Source: Xestospongia bergquistia (taxonomy: Eukaryota > Porifera > Demospongiae > Haplosclerida > Petrosiidae). From it: a DNA stretch of 64,000 bases. Shown here one piece after another: positions 38,182-51,267 of this stretch. Both the position numbers and the translations under genes were made by a program. Positions within the stretch are counted from its first letter, which is position 1. Every line of letters begins with the position of its first letter. The notes below the pieces were generated by a model. It worked only from the letters and a program-made list of their open reading frames with translations. It was not told where the DNA came from and ran no database searches. Where the stretch lies: contig OZ014415.1 of NCBI GenBank assembly GCA_963965975.1, forward strand, positions 7,445,001-7,509,000, given 5' to 3'.

Positions 38182-39819
38182 GGTGTGTTATCTATTTATT
38201 TTTTTGGTAACTATAGCGATACATTATTTGTCTTAATGATAACACCAGAGAGTGAAGTCACACACACTTCAGGTTTCTTTATTATTCATTAAACATAATG
38301 TTTAAATATGTACATGTGGTTTTTTCTTCTGTATAGAGAAAAAGCTCAAAATATGCAGATGTGTTGCATGCTAAACTGTTTATTTTTCATTTTAAAATCA
38401 ATAGATAATGTTAAGTATTATGCTAAAATTACTAAATCATGCAGCTGCTTTTAACCAATCACTTTTTCAATAGTTTCTTTAATAAATATTATTAAATTTG
38501 ATGCATTATTATCCTAGAACAAACTAACAAATAATAACACATACAGCTGGTGAGAGAGGTTCTACTGAAGGCTGTCATATCCTATACTACTGCAGGTGAC
38601 AAGACTATGTAATACAGCATTACACTTCTGTAATAGTACTACATATGCATATTATGCACTGATCAACATGTGTCAATGCCTCCTTTATGTTTACAATTGG
38701 GTCTGTGTTTGTTTAGGAAATTAGAATCACCAAGTTGCTCTATTTTATATAATTAATATTTAGTTTATCTCTGTTTACAAAAGCTAAGGAAGACAACAGC
38801 TATATTATGCTTCTCTAGATTCCTTTCGATTGACCAAACTCTACATGTTCTCTTGATCTTCGTAGCTGTGCAAATATTGTCAACGTATTTATCACTAATC
38901 TAACTATCATACAATTAATAAGGGTAAGATCTGTTTAATAGAGGGGGAGAGAGAGAAAGAGAAAGGAGTGGTCACATACAGGTTGAAATTTCACATACAG
39001 TGTATGTATCGTATCTGGTAAATCTTTGGAGAACATTTGGTACATGCTTTATTGCTTATGCTGCTTGAAGCTACACTGACAAATCAATTATTGTAACTTA
39101 CCGTGTATGACAACAACATTACAAATATACATAGTTATATAATTAACTCATGATTCAAAACAATTATAGGACCACTTGGGATGCTGTGTATGCCAGGTGG
39201 AAAAAAATTGGTGTCAACTTGCAAAATGAAGTAAGAATTGCACCTGACTTAGCTCAACTTACTGCCATTGTTGTTGAATGACTTAAACTACTTTGTTAAG
39301 GAAGTTTTTGATATTTTAAATTGACTCCTTTTGTAGAATTGACAATAATAATACAATATTTGTTAGCAACAATGAACAATATGAATATACTTCTCTACAA
39401 TGAAGTTTTCTATGCAGAGAAGTAAATGGTCAACTGTTAGGCTAAACCTTGATTTGTTTATGATGTGGCCTGATGTTTATATATCAAAAGCACAATGTGC
39501 ATTATATATTTACCAATTTTTGTGTATTTACATTAATAAGTGTTATTTTGAACATAATCCTAACACTCCTATTGCTACTATTGTAAAACAGAAGAGACAT
39601 TTTCCTGATTTTACTAACTTGGAAGGATGTCCTAAAAATTTAATGAAGTTAACGTTGCTATATACTTTCTAGACTGACCATTTGTTGCCTCTTCTTTGGC
39701 TGTAAATTCATTCTTTTCACTTTTCTCTTCTTCAGACTCACATTGAGTGGGCGTCTAGGGACTAGTCTAGCTGAGCCCCACCCACCAACCAGAAAGAGTT
39801 CGACAGTGCGAAACACAAT
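38182..39819. other. Intergenic stretch of the duplicated unit
   Basis: No gene is recognised. Much of it aligns by eye with 48004-49185 (for example 'tcttctgtatagagaaaaag' against 'tttctatatagagaaaaaa', and the GA-rich run near 38945), so it belongs to the same duplicated block. Confidence 0.6.
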
Positions 39820-41205
39820 ATGGCCTCCAAGTGTATGTATTAATTTGTATTTGTATTGCAATACTATCTGTGTTTGTGTAGCCCTTATATTCAGTCGACC
39901 TACAGAAGCTGTAAAAGATCCTACTCGTATCAAAACTGATGACAGTACTAGTGATTCAGGTACAACAATTAATATAACTACCTTATTACGTTTGTACATT
40001 GTAGAAGATGAGCACACGCATTTAATAGCTAATAGCTGGCGGTCATCATCAAACCTTTTAAAGGGACTATCACCACACATAAATAATTCATCAAATGCAC
40101 GCAGAAGTGAACAGGATGATATCAACAGTAATTCCTTAACTGTTAGTGAACTTGGTAACAGACAAAAATCAAGTAAATATTTACACTACAAATGTTGTTA
40201 TTTACTTATTATTATTACATATTAATAGAGAAAAAGATTCTCTCAAAATGTGTTGTCGCATTTCTGATGATAAGTATTATTTTGATATTTGTCATTGTTG
40301 GTGGTACAATATTAATGGTAAAGTCAGTGTTAACATCACAACAGAGTAGTAATTCTATGGAGATTGGAGATGATAATTTGCCTGTTTCAGTTTTATTACC
40401 TTTGTCTCCTTATGTATATTCAGTCACAATAATGCTACTAAATCCTGGCTATGAGTCAGCTGTTCTTTATATAAGTCGAATAAAACCTTCCAAGATGACA
40501 AATTATCTATCAAAAGTTACAATACCTAAACTTTCTGGACGTTCTCGCTATAATTACAACTATTATGGTGCTGATCAGCCTATTTACTTGATTTCTAACT
40601 CAAGATTGTTATATGATCTTATCATATCAGCTGATACTGTTTCTAAATGTTATGCTAGGCTCTACCTATTCAGTGATGACACTAACTATAACAACTTCAA
40701 GAACTATCAAGTTTTTAAATCACCGAAGGCATATATTTCATCTTGTTTTCAAGTCAATAAATTAAACACTGAAACTAAGATAATGTGGGCCTTTAACATC
40801 ACTGAACCTTCTCTTTATTATGTTGGTGTAGAAATTGATGCTGGAGTCACTGTTACTAGTAACATATCAGTACTTCGTATGTCCTATAACACAACTGGGT
40901 TGTCTACCCCTAATGAGTGTAGTGAGCCTCTGTCATCAGTTAATCCATCTTGTACATTGATTTTGTGTAGTAGTAATTTCATCTGCAGCAAACTAATGTC
41001 ATGTATCTTAGTGAAACCTACTGGTATTGTTAAGATAACATATACTTCTGTAAGCGCTCATATTCATGGACAAAGTGGTGTCCTTGGATTTTCCTTTTCT
41101 CTAGTCATGTTTTTTATAGCTCTTTTAGCATTTGTAACCTTGATTTTTTTGTCTTTACATTACAGATCAGTAATAGTTTCTCATTTGTGTTTATGTAGAT
41201 ATTAA
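39820..41205 (+). CDS. Two-pass receptor-like membrane protein A
   Basis: Four exons give 406 aa: 39820-39830, 39895-39959, 40005-40172 and 40229-41205. An about 85-residue hydrophilic, Ser/Asn-rich N-terminus with a basic end ('KKKILSK') precedes TM1 ('VVAFLMISIILIFVIVGG'). The extracellular part (about 115-355) has the family core 'RSRYNYNYYGADQPIYLI', 'FNITEPSLYYVGVEIDAG', 'YNTTGL' and paired Cys ('NPSCTLILCSS'), plus several N-glycosylation sequons. TM2 ('FSFSLVMFFIALLAFVTLIFL') and a short Arg/Cys-containing tail end the protein. Basic residues before TM1 predict both termini inside. Unlike its relatives it has no visible Death or caspase domain. The near-identical copy is receptor B. 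Confidence 0.8.
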
Positions 41206-41599
41206 ACCAATTGAGAGATAATTTATACCTTATTGTTATAACTATGTCAATAATGTAGTGATATTTTTAATGATTTATTATATAATTAATTATATAAAAG
41301 AGTGAAATAGTGAGAATAATTGTGCTTGGTTGTAAATAAAATTCATAATTTACACAAGACCGCGTATCAGTATTCACAGTATTACACTAGGGTATTTTGA
41401 AATTTGCATTGTTGGATTGTTATAATAATAATATCATTATAAATACACTTTCCTATACCACTGATACTTTATGTACTGAATATGTATATGTGGCCACAAA
41501 TACACTAATAGGGTGAACTATCACAGTTTGTCAAAAAAGTGTGTATATTTAATGTAACAATGACTTCAAAGTCAAATAGCATCTTATAATTAAAGTCAC

Positions 41600-41636
<37 letters not shown>

Positions 41637-41927
41637 TGGGGAAATCTATTGTGCAATGATGAACTATCAAGTCCCTATATTCATAGCATATAGTCTATGT
41701 CACATGCAAGAACAACTATTCTCTGTCAGCTAAATCTTGAGTGCATGACTTCAGCTATACAAACAAACTCTCACTAAAATGACTATATATAGATGGTATA
41801 TGTTTATTTTATCATTGCTGATGTGAATCCATGAATTCAAATATTTGACAACATCTAGATACATATATATGCAGTTGTTCTCTTTAAAGTACATACTTAC
41901 ACAGAAAGTATATTTTTAATAAGCAAA
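41206..41927. other. Intergenic stretch between receptors A and C
   Basis: No gene. It contains a (TA)n run at about 41608-41632 and is nearly identical to 50576-51210, so it lies in the duplicated or converted block. Confidence 0.6.
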
Positions 41928-42963
41928 ATGATTTCTTATGGTACTATTCAACAAAGAGGTAAAATCGTAATAAATTGTACTATTATATCATATTATATTA
42001 TTTTTATAAACAGATGACAACAACGAAAACAATAGATTCAACTTGAGAGTCGTCATTATTATTATAGCAATTGCCATAATAATAATAGCATTCAGTGGTA
42101 CTGGCATACCACTTGTTTTTACTCATTATCATTCTAAGTCAATACAGCCAAATACAACACAACTCATTGGTGATGATTTCATTAATAGTGATGACAATGC
42201 ATTCTTTATTAGTGATGATATATCTCTTTCATCTATAGTCATATCATTACCTGATCCAGGAACTACAACAGTCAAAGTTTATAGCAGCTCTGAGAAGCCT
42301 ACTAAAAGATGTAAACAACTACCACAGATTACAATTCCTGAACTTTCTGGACCATCTCGCTACAACTACAACTATTATGGTGCTGACAGTGCTATTTTTC
42401 TATTACCTGGTTCAGTACTGGCATACAACGTTTCAGTTAGAAATGTATCCAAAATACCAAAGTGTCCAGCACGACTCTACATCTTTAACAATGTCTATAT
42501 GTATATGAAATATAAAAATCATGAATCGTATTATTCTGTTAAAATGTCTGATTGTTTTCTAACAGATGGAACAGCAATAACAACATTCTTTTTCTTTAAC
42601 ATTGTTGAACCTTCCCCATACTATGTAGCATTGGATATTGCTGCTAACGTAACTGTTCTTAGCAATGTTTCAGTGTCTCGTCAATTCTATAACACAACAG
42701 GACTGAAACTGGCAAATGAGTGTCATAACACTTTATCATCAAAAAACCCTTCATGTGAGATAACAACATGTTCTAGTTTCTTTTGCCTACAGCCACACCA
42801 ATACATCTTAGTAGTTCCTGACAATATTGTTAACATAACATATTCTTTAACTTTTGCTAAGTTCTATGGAGTTCAATTTATACCTGGTTTAGTTTTCAAT
42901 GTAATGTCATTTGTGTTCTTTCTAATTGTTTGCTTTTTGTGTTGTTGCTACAAGTGCCACTGA
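41928..42963 (+). CDS. Two-pass receptor-like membrane protein C
   Basis: Two exons, 41928-41958 and 42014-42963, join through a phase-1 intron to 326 aa. The cytoplasmic N-terminus is short ('MISYGTIQQRDDNNENN'), then TM1 ('VVIIIIAIAIIIIAF'), an ectodomain with 'PSRYNYNYYGADSAIFLL', 'FNIVEPSPYYVALDIAAN', 'YNTTGL' and 'NPSCEITTCSS', many sequons, TM2 ('VMSFVFFLIVCFLCCCY') and a three-to-four-residue tail. Lacking cytoplasmic signalling modules, it could act as a co-receptor or decoy (inference). A truncated copy lies at 51268-51590. Confidence 0.8.
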
Positions 42964-43326
42964 TGCTCATGATGATAACTAATTGCTTTCACAAATTTAT
43001 GTATGCGTCTTAGACAAAATGTATTACTTGTTTTTCAATTACAACTAATTATGTGAATATAAAGTACTACTTTTTCAAGAACAAAATTATACACCGTTAG
43101 ACCACTGCATGTTAACATTTTATTACAGCGTGTATGTATATACATTACACACATAGTATGTATAGCAGTTTGTATAATGTTCTTGATACTACATAGTCTC
43201 TGGTAGGTTCAGATATGGTGGTTTTCTTGGGACTGGAATAATTTTGGGCCTTGGTAAATCAGTACATGAAGTTGTTAAAAAGATACTATTAAAAGGATAA
43301 ACGTAAAAAAATACAAGGAAACTATC
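42964..43326. other. Short intergenic stretch
   Basis: No gene is seen between receptor C (+) and the small orphan gene J (-). The two genes converge here. Confidence 0.5.
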
Positions 43327-43934
43327 TTACCAGTGATCTTCCCATCCATTTTTATCAATAGCTTCGCAAATTGCCTCAACATCATAAATACTCGGCTTCG
43401 ATGATATTAGTCCTGTCACATCCACTTTAATAATTGGTTGTGGAGCCGGTTCTGGCGAACAAAAATCTCTATACCAGTTAGGTGTATCTTCGAGTTGTAT
43501 TTGTAGCAAAATACCATAAGCAACCTGTAAAGAAATGTCTACTTAGTATGTATGAAGTTTCATTTACTAACGTTATGTTTTGATTTTGTTTGGATTGCAT
43601 CGAGTAACGTTTCATACGTAGTATCAGCAGAAAAGTTAGCAGCAGCAGGTTTATAAGCAAGAGAAAATGTAAGTACAATCCTTAATGGATCAAGAGGACC
43701 AGGAGTGTCTCGAATGCTCCATGTATCAGGAAGATTGGCTCTTTCTTCATAAATTCGTTCAACGATAGATCGATCACCTGTTACTACGTGAAAAGAATCT
43801 CCTCTTTCAGACTGTACACTCTTAACTTGAATGCTTTCTTTTTTAACGTTTATCCTTTTTTCAATCTCTTCAGCTACGTCAGATGTACAGTCTCCGTCTA
43901 TAATAAGTTGTCGTCGATGACAACGAGCCTCCAT
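43327..43934 (-). CDS. Orphan small protein family, member J
   Basis: Two exons, 43934-43572 and 43524-43327, with a 47-nt GT-AG phase-0 intron give 186 aa. It is similar in length, intron position and sequence pattern to genes at 52491-53080 and 61876-62813: an N-terminal D-V-A/V-E/H-x-I heptad-like helix, 'R-I/M-x-V/I-x-K-E-x-I-x-V', 'D-R/Q-x-I-V/I' and a C-terminal 'P-x-P-I-I-K-V-D-V' then W-x-D-x-W at the end. There is no signal peptide, TM segment or family I recognise. It is probably cytosolic. It lies between receptors, head-on to receptor C. Confidence 0.68.
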
Positions 43935-45403
43935 TCTTCTTCTTTCTATGTCAGCTTAAGGAATTGCAAACGATGCATCATAAATCACGAGATGTAGTTA
44001 ATAACTTTATCAAATAAACTTTATGTAAACGTAGCTATATATAATATAAGCCTTAGTTAAAGTTATGTTTGTCTACCATATATGTCACGAATCGTGCAAT
44101 TTCATCAGTAATATCTATTAATTCATCTCACTTTCAATAAGATTTCATGCAATTTTAATTTATCTCACTTTCAATAAGACTTCATGCAATCTTTATAAAA
44201 AAAGTTATCTGTGTGTCTTAAGCTAGACCGAATGAAGACTCTTTATGACTTTGGTTGATTTAAAACTTCAATGTATTTCCATATATCAGTTGTAAAACAC
44301 AATATGCCAATAGAATATTTAGTATTTTATTACATAGAAAGGTCTACAGTGCATTGTAAATCCTACACTCTGAATAAAGTATGGATGTGTTTGAATTGAG
44401 TGCCAACTTATGTAATCATAATCATTTGTGATCATGCAGATTAATTACATTAAAACTTCAAATCTAATTAATATAGACTCTTCTACTATAAGTGGAGTCA
44501 CATTAAGCAGTACACTTGTCAAGTGTTTCAAAAAATATTGTAATTTTCATAGTCTTCAGTCTTAGCATTGTATATACTGGCATGATGTGTGTGTTCAATA
44601 TTATGAAATCAAAATTATTCATATACTTGACACATTATGTGCACAAATGACTTCGAAATTTAACAGACCAGCAGTGCACTTCAAAATTGCTTTTGTATAA
44701 CTATGAATAAATTTATTAACTAACATATAGGTTACCAATATTACACAAACAAGAATAACAAACTGTAAAATGATTTTAAGAATATTTTGATTGTATACTA
44801 TTGTAATCATTAATTTTTTCCTTTCATGTTTTGTATAGTCACTGTAAGTTTATTACTTAATCCAAATTTTTATCTATATCACATTACTTTATCTTATTTT
44901 GTAACTAACTTGTCACTCGTAAGCCATTGGTGGCTGGGCAGTCTTTTGTGTGTGACATAAATAATAATAATAATAATTATTATTATTATTATTATTATTT
45001 ATGTTCACCAATTGAAATGTGTATTATATAGTAATTTGTTGTGATTGGTCTTGTTTGCTTAACAACTTGAAACCTTTTCTTTACAATCACATTGTTTCCT
45101 GCTGTGATTAAGTCAAACCATATAACTGTATCACAGTCGTCAATAAAGGCCCTTCTAGATGCTCCTATAAAGTGATTGGTATCATCAATTTAATGTCTGA
45201 ATGTACATGCATGTATTTACAAACTTCTTAATTATCAATCTTTTATAAATGAATCTTTTGTTGATGTTAAAAAGTGTTTAAATTTATTTCACATGAAAAA
45301 TCTTTTTAAATTTTGCCATATATGGAAGTAGTACAGAAAATTAGTTTAGCTGACACAGATTATTATTTATTCATAATTACACATCTCTGTCACATATGAA
45401 AAG
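43935..45403. other. Intergenic stretch
   Basis: No gene is recognised. An (AAT)n/(ATT)n palindrome at about 44958-45002 could form a hairpin. The 45404 start codon follows. Confidence 0.55.
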
Positions 45404-48003
45404 ATGATGAAATCTTGCAAGAAGAGAGGTGCATGTACGTTTTTCTATGTACTGTCTGTACATTTTTACTTTTATGACTTCTTACAGATTGGCTGAGATG
45501 TGGTACTATAACAACAGCAAGTATTGCAATTGTAGCTACGTTATTTTGTGTAATTGCTCTACCGTTGCTGTTGACAAAACCTGTACACACCAGCAATCCA
45601 GCACAACAAGGCCCTGATCTCATTAAACTTGATTCATCAACTTTTTCTGTCATTATTTCACTTATAGAGCCTCAAAAAGCACAGATAAGTGCTCTTTTAA
45701 CTTTTAATAAACCAATGGAGTATAGTTATTTAATTCGTGAGAGGCCAAAGCCTTCACTCCGTGGACCATCTCGCTATATATACAATTACCATAATGCTGA
45801 TAATTCTATTTACTTGTTTGCTGGTTCAAAACTGATATATAAAATATTTGTAACAGGTACAACTACTTCGTCATGTCCAGCACAACTTTTTCTTTTCAAA
45901 AACTGGCAATTTTATGACAATTTTAAGAATGGACACTTGTTAAATTCGTTCAATAAATCTTTATGTTTGCATCCTGACCAAAGTAACCAAACCATCACTT
46001 TTGAAATTACTATATCAGCATCTTATTATGTTGGTATATACATTGCTTCCAACACCTCTGTCATTGGTTACATCTCAGTGGAACATGTATTCTACAATAC
46101 AACTGAATTCGATCCAAAAAATTATTGTAGCGAGCAACTTTCTGTTAACAATCCAAATTGCAAGTTGACAATTTGCAATGTAGCTCCTGCCTGTAGTAAC
46201 CAATATTATTTGCTAGTAAATTCCACCAGTAACATTACATACAGTATTGTGGAGGAACGTCTTTTTTCCAATAACACAGGACAAATTGCCACTTTAACTG
46301 TTCTTTTATTTTCTCTACTACCCTTAATTTCTTTGTTGTTGTTTTTTATCAGCTGTGTGATAAAGAAAAGATATTTCACATCAGGTATAATATTAATACA
46401 TATATAACTTTCATGCATAGAGACATGTTTAAAGTATATCTATAGTAATAATTATTATTGTTTCTACTCATGATGCATGGAGTCAATCAATTTACACTTG
46501 TTAAAATATAGATGGAAGAGGCAAAGTCAAACATTATTCGAAATCATCGTCTGTAACACCAGCAGCATCATTTAGTATTATTTTGCTAAAACTTAGACTA
46601 ATGTCAGTGAATCATACTATATAGAGTGATGAGTTTAGGGTCTAGGGTTTGGATGAACAGTTCTGTGCAAATAACAATTTAGGAAAATGTTAGCTGAAGT
46701 TTTCAGTTGAAACAATACTAGCCATTGCTAGCATTGTTAATGAAAGTAGTTAAATGTATTAATGGGAGCTACTTAATTTTGTTTCTCTGTTTTCAATTCT
46801 GCCATTTGTTACTATACAGGTAATTTACCCCCGGCTGATACTACTGAGATGCAATATGACAGTAAGTGTTTAGTATTGAATATGGCAATGTTTGTTCCTT
46901 TATCATCTACATAGAATTCATTTTACAGGCCACATAGTTTCTTATTTTAAAATGTATTAATTTGTCATTTTTGGTTCCTCTATACTCTGTTATACATTTG
47001 AGATGATGATATAGACTGCTTACATTCCGTCATAGGTCTCAAGCTGTTGATAATCTAAAAAACAACATGATTATTGTAAACAAATATGTAATATGTTACA
47101 GTATATGAGCATATCAGCTTCTCTTCATTCATTATCTTTGGCACTTTAAGCCAAAGTTTTTATTTAAAACCTAGGCCAATTTCTTATGTGCATGCATATG
47201 ATATTTATCTAAAATGATAAGTATTATGCCTCTTTTTTGTAGAATTATATAAAGAGTTCACTGAAGATGTGATGGCAAAAGTAAAAGAAGATAAAATTGG
47301 TCTTGCTGTCATATTTGGTGTAGTAAATAAGAAGGGACCTCAAGGAGCTGATTTAGATGTTGAAAATGTCAAAACAACTTTTTATAACATCAACTATGCT
47401 ACATGGATTATTAAAAACCCAACGTGTACAATAATGAGAAATGCAGTGAAGATTGTATCAGAATATAATCACTACCCCATTGAATTTAATTGGGTAGTAT
47501 TCTATTATACAGGTCATGGTGGAAGTATAGATAAGAAAGGCTATTTCATTTTATCTGATGACAATGACAGAAATGAGAATTTTCCCATTGATTCAGAAGT
47601 CATTGATAGATTTCAACCTATCAATCCAAATTGTCATCTTGATAATCGTAAACGTTTGTTTCTCTTTGACTGTTGTTTAAAAGAAGATACAACTGAAACA
47701 TTACCTATATCTCCACCTCCATTGGTTGATCATAACCTACCTTGTTACCAACCACCTTACGATTTCACTATAATTGCACATGCTACATATTACAGAGAAG
47801 TTGCTTCTGGTCACTTTGCGTATGGAGGTGTATGGACAAGTAAACTGTGCAACAATATAAAACAACATGCAGAAGATATGACAGTGAATGACATTCTGAT
47901 CAAGACAAGAACTGAAGTAGTTAGTGAGACAAAATTTAAAGCACAAACTCCCTTTCAAATAGTGAATTGTGCAGATGACTGCTTACTTATTCAACCCAGG
48001 TGA
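45404..48003 (+). CDS. Two-pass receptor with cytoplasmic caspase-like domain (receptor D)
   Basis: Four exons, 45404-45428, 45488-46384, 46820-46861 and 47243-48003, are all joined by phase-1 GT-AG introns and give 574 aa. A short basic N-terminus ('MMKSCKKRDWLRCG') is followed by TM1 (about 15-37), the shared ectodomain ('PSRYIYNYHNADNSIYLF', 'YYVGIYIASN', 'YNTTEF', 'NPNCKLTICN'), TM2 (about 275-299, then 'KKRYF'), a small linker and a caspase-fold domain (about 335-574). That domain starts 'IGLAVIFGVV', has His413 in 'YYTGHGG' and Cys465-Cys466 in 'LFLFDCCLKED', then a small-subunit-like part ('DFTIIAHATYY', 'GGVWTSKLC'). By alignment to caspase LFxxxxC, Cys466 is the likely nucleophile. 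Predicted: a plasma-membrane-tethered caspase. The splice joining the receptor to the caspase exon is inferred, not observed. Confidence 0.78.
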
Positions 48004-49185
48004 GGTGTTACATATATTATATATATGTGTGTGTATATAATTATATACATAAATGTGTCAATATCTATTTAACTATATAATATGACATAAAGATGTAATT
48101 ACAACAATAGTGTTTAAATAATGACACTGCATTTACAGTATAAATTAACATGCACTTCAGGCTTTTCTATTATACATGAAACATAATGTTTATGCATGTA
48201 CCTGTGGTTTTCTCTTTCTATATAGAGAAAAAATCACAGCAGAAGATGAGGGCCATCTTTGTGCAGAGGGGGGGGTGGTCAGCTGACCATAGCTGAGAAA
48301 ACAACAAGACTCTCTAGAATATTTTTTTCTATTGACCAAACTGTACATGTTCTCTTGATCTTTGTAATTGTGCAAATATTATTGCATACGTATTTATCAC
48401 CAATACTAATTATCATACAATAAAATCTGTTTAAAAGAAAGAGAGTGAAAGAGAGAGAGAGAGACAGGATAGAGAGACAGAGACAGAGAGACAAAGGAAT
48501 GGTCACATACACACTAAAACTCACATACAATATACCATATCTGGTAAATCTTTAGAGAACATTTGGTACATGTTTATTGCTTTTGTTGCTTGAGGCTACA
48601 CTGACAAATCAATTTTTGTAACTTAGCATGTATGACAACAACATACTATAAACATACAAATATACATAGTTATATAGTAAATCCATGATTCAAAACAATT
48701 GTATAATCATTTAGCATGCTGCACATGCCAGGTGGAAAAATTGTTGTCGAAATGGAGTAAGAATAGCACATGACACAGTTCATCTTATTTTCATTGTTGT
48801 TGAATGACTTAAACTACTTTGCTAAAGAAGATTTGATACTTTATATTGACTTCTTTTATAATTGACAATAACAATACAATATTTGTTAGCAACAACAAAC
48901 AATATGAATACAATTCTCTCCAGTGAAGGATTCTCTATGCAGAGCAATAAATGGCATCGGTGTAGGAACAGGGGTGAGGGGTGGGGTGGGGGCCACAAGG
49001 TGCACGTGCCCTACTAGCAAGCTAAAGTAGATCTGGTCCCACGATTTATGTCCCATATAAGGAATGTGGCGCAGGTGTTGGTATGCAATTAGAGGTAGTG
49101 TGAAATTATGAATATCATTAAGTTGAAGGTGAACATTGCAATTTAATGATAGCCGAGTCATCAAAATAAAGGAGTGCAAAACACA
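48004..49185. other. Intergenic stretch of the duplicated unit
   Basis: No gene. It has a (GA)n-rich run at about 48433-48495 and is similar to 38182-39819. The segment 48955-49160 is not shared and shows no coding character. Confidence 0.55.
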
Positions 49186-50575
49186 ATGGCCTCCAAGTGT
49201 ATGTATTAATTTGTATTTGTATTGCAATATTTTCTTTGTTTGTGTAGCCCATATATTCAGTCGATCTACAGAAGCTGTAAAAGATCCTACTCCCATTGAA
49301 ACTGATGACAGTACTAGTGATTCAGGTACAACAATTAATATAACTAGCTTATTATGTTTTATACATTTTAAAAGATGAGCATACACATTTGTTAATAGCT
49401 AGTAGCTGGCGGTCATCATTAAGCCTTTTAAAGGGACTATCACCACACATAAATAATTCATCAAATGCACGCAGAAGTGAACAGGATGATATCAACAGTA
49501 ATTCCTTAACTGTTAGTGAACTTGGTAACAGACAAAAATCAAGTAAATATTTACACTACAAATGTTGTTATTTACTTATTATTATTACATATTAATAGAG
49601 AAAAAGATTCTCTCAAAATGTGTTGTCGCATTTCTGATGATAAGTATTATTTTGATATTTGTCATTGTTGGTGGTACAATATTAATGGTAAAGTCAGTGT
49701 TAACATCACAACAGAATAGTAATTCTATGGAGATTGGAGATGATAATTTGCCTGTTTCAGTTTTATTACCTTTGTCTCCTTATGTATATTCAGTCACAAT
49801 AATGCTACTAAATCCTGGCTATGAGTCAGCTGTTCTTTATATAAGTCGAATAAAACCTTCCAAGATGACAAATTATCTATCAAAAGTTACAATACCTAAA
49901 CTTTCTGGACGTTCTCGCTATAATTACAACTATTATGGTGCTGATCAGCCTATTTACTTGATTTCTAACTCAAGATTGTTATATGATCTTATCATATCAG
50001 CTGATACTGTTTCTAAATGTTATGCTAGGCTCTACCTATTCAGTGATGACACTAACTATAACAACTTCAAGAACTATCAAGTTTTTAAATCACCGAAGGC
50101 ATATATTTCATCTTGTTTTCAAGTCAATAAATTAAACACTGAAACTAAGATAATGTGGGCCTTTAACATCACTGAACCTTCTCTTTATTATGTTGGTGTA
50201 GAAATTGATGCTGGAGTCACTGTTACTAGTAACATATCAGTACTTCGTATGTCCTATAACACAACTGGGTTGTCTACCCCTAATGAGTGTAGTGAGCCTC
50301 TGTCATCAGTTAATCCATCTTGTACATTGATTTTGTGTAGTAGTAATTTCATCTGCAGCAAACTAATGTCATGTATCTTAGTGAAACCTACTGGTATTGT
50401 TAAGATAACATATACTTCTGTAAGCGCTCATATTCATGGACAAAGTGGTGTCCTTGGATTTTCCTTTTCTCTAGTCATGTTTTTTATAGCTCTTTTAGCA
50501 TTTGTAACCTTGATTTTTTTGTCTTTACATTACAGATCAGTAATAGTTTCTCATTTGTGTTTATGTAGATATTAA
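49186..50575 (+). CDS. Two-pass receptor-like membrane protein B (near-identical to A)
   Basis: Exons 49186-49196, 49261-49325, 49399-49542 and 49599-50575 give 398 aa. The last exon differs from receptor A by one visible residue (Asn for Ser just after TM1). The acceptor used for A's third exon ('tgtag') is destroyed here ('tttaaaag'). The next in-frame AG at 49397-49398 keeps phase 1 and shortens the N-terminus by eight residues. Domain layout and topology are as in A. Identity across introns and 3' flank is also almost complete, which implies a very recent copy or gene conversion. Confidence 0.78.
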
Positions 50576-51267
50576 ACCAATTGAGAGATAATTTATACCT
50601 TATTGTTATAACTATGTCAATAATGTAGTGATATTTTTAATGATTTATTATATAATTAATTATATAAAAGAGTGAAATAGTGAGAATAATTGTGCTTGGT
50701 TGTAAATAAAATTCATAATTTACACAAGACCGCGTATCAGTATTCACAGTATTACACTAGGGTATTTTGAAATTTGCATTGTTGGATTGTTATAATAATA
50801 ATATCATTATAAATACACCTTCCTATACCACTGATACTTTATGTACTGAATATGTATATGTGGCCACAAATACACTAATAGGGTGAACGCATCACAGTTT
50901 GTCATAAAAGATGTGTATATTTAATATAACAATGACTTCAAAGTCAAATAGCATCTTATAATTAAAGTCACATGATGTATATATATATATACACACTGGG
51001 GAAATCGATTGTGCAATGATGAACTATCAAGTACCTATATTCATAGCATATAGTCTATGTCACATGCAAGAACAACTATTCTCTGTCAGCTAAATCTTGA
51101 GTGCATGACTTCAGCTATACAAACAAACTCTCACTAAAATGACTATATATAGATGGTATATGTTTATTTTATCATTGCTGATGTGAATCCATGAATTCAA
51201 ATATTTGACATTATATATGTGTTTATTGCAAGCTACATATTTTCACTGAAAAAATATTTTAATAAGC
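50576..51267. other. 3' flank of receptor B
   Basis: Nearly identical to the 3' flank of receptor A, with a shorter (TA)n run. No separate gene. Confidence 0.6.

Noticed and set aside
39400..39672. 90-codon plus-strand frame
   Set aside because: It does not continue in the duplicated block near 48930 and has no similarity to any family member.
39658..40125. 155-codon minus-strand open frame, with a longer sister at 48886-49386
   Set aside because: It lies antisense to receptor A/B N-terminal exons and has no recognisable protein features; a shadow of the coding strand and its duplicate.
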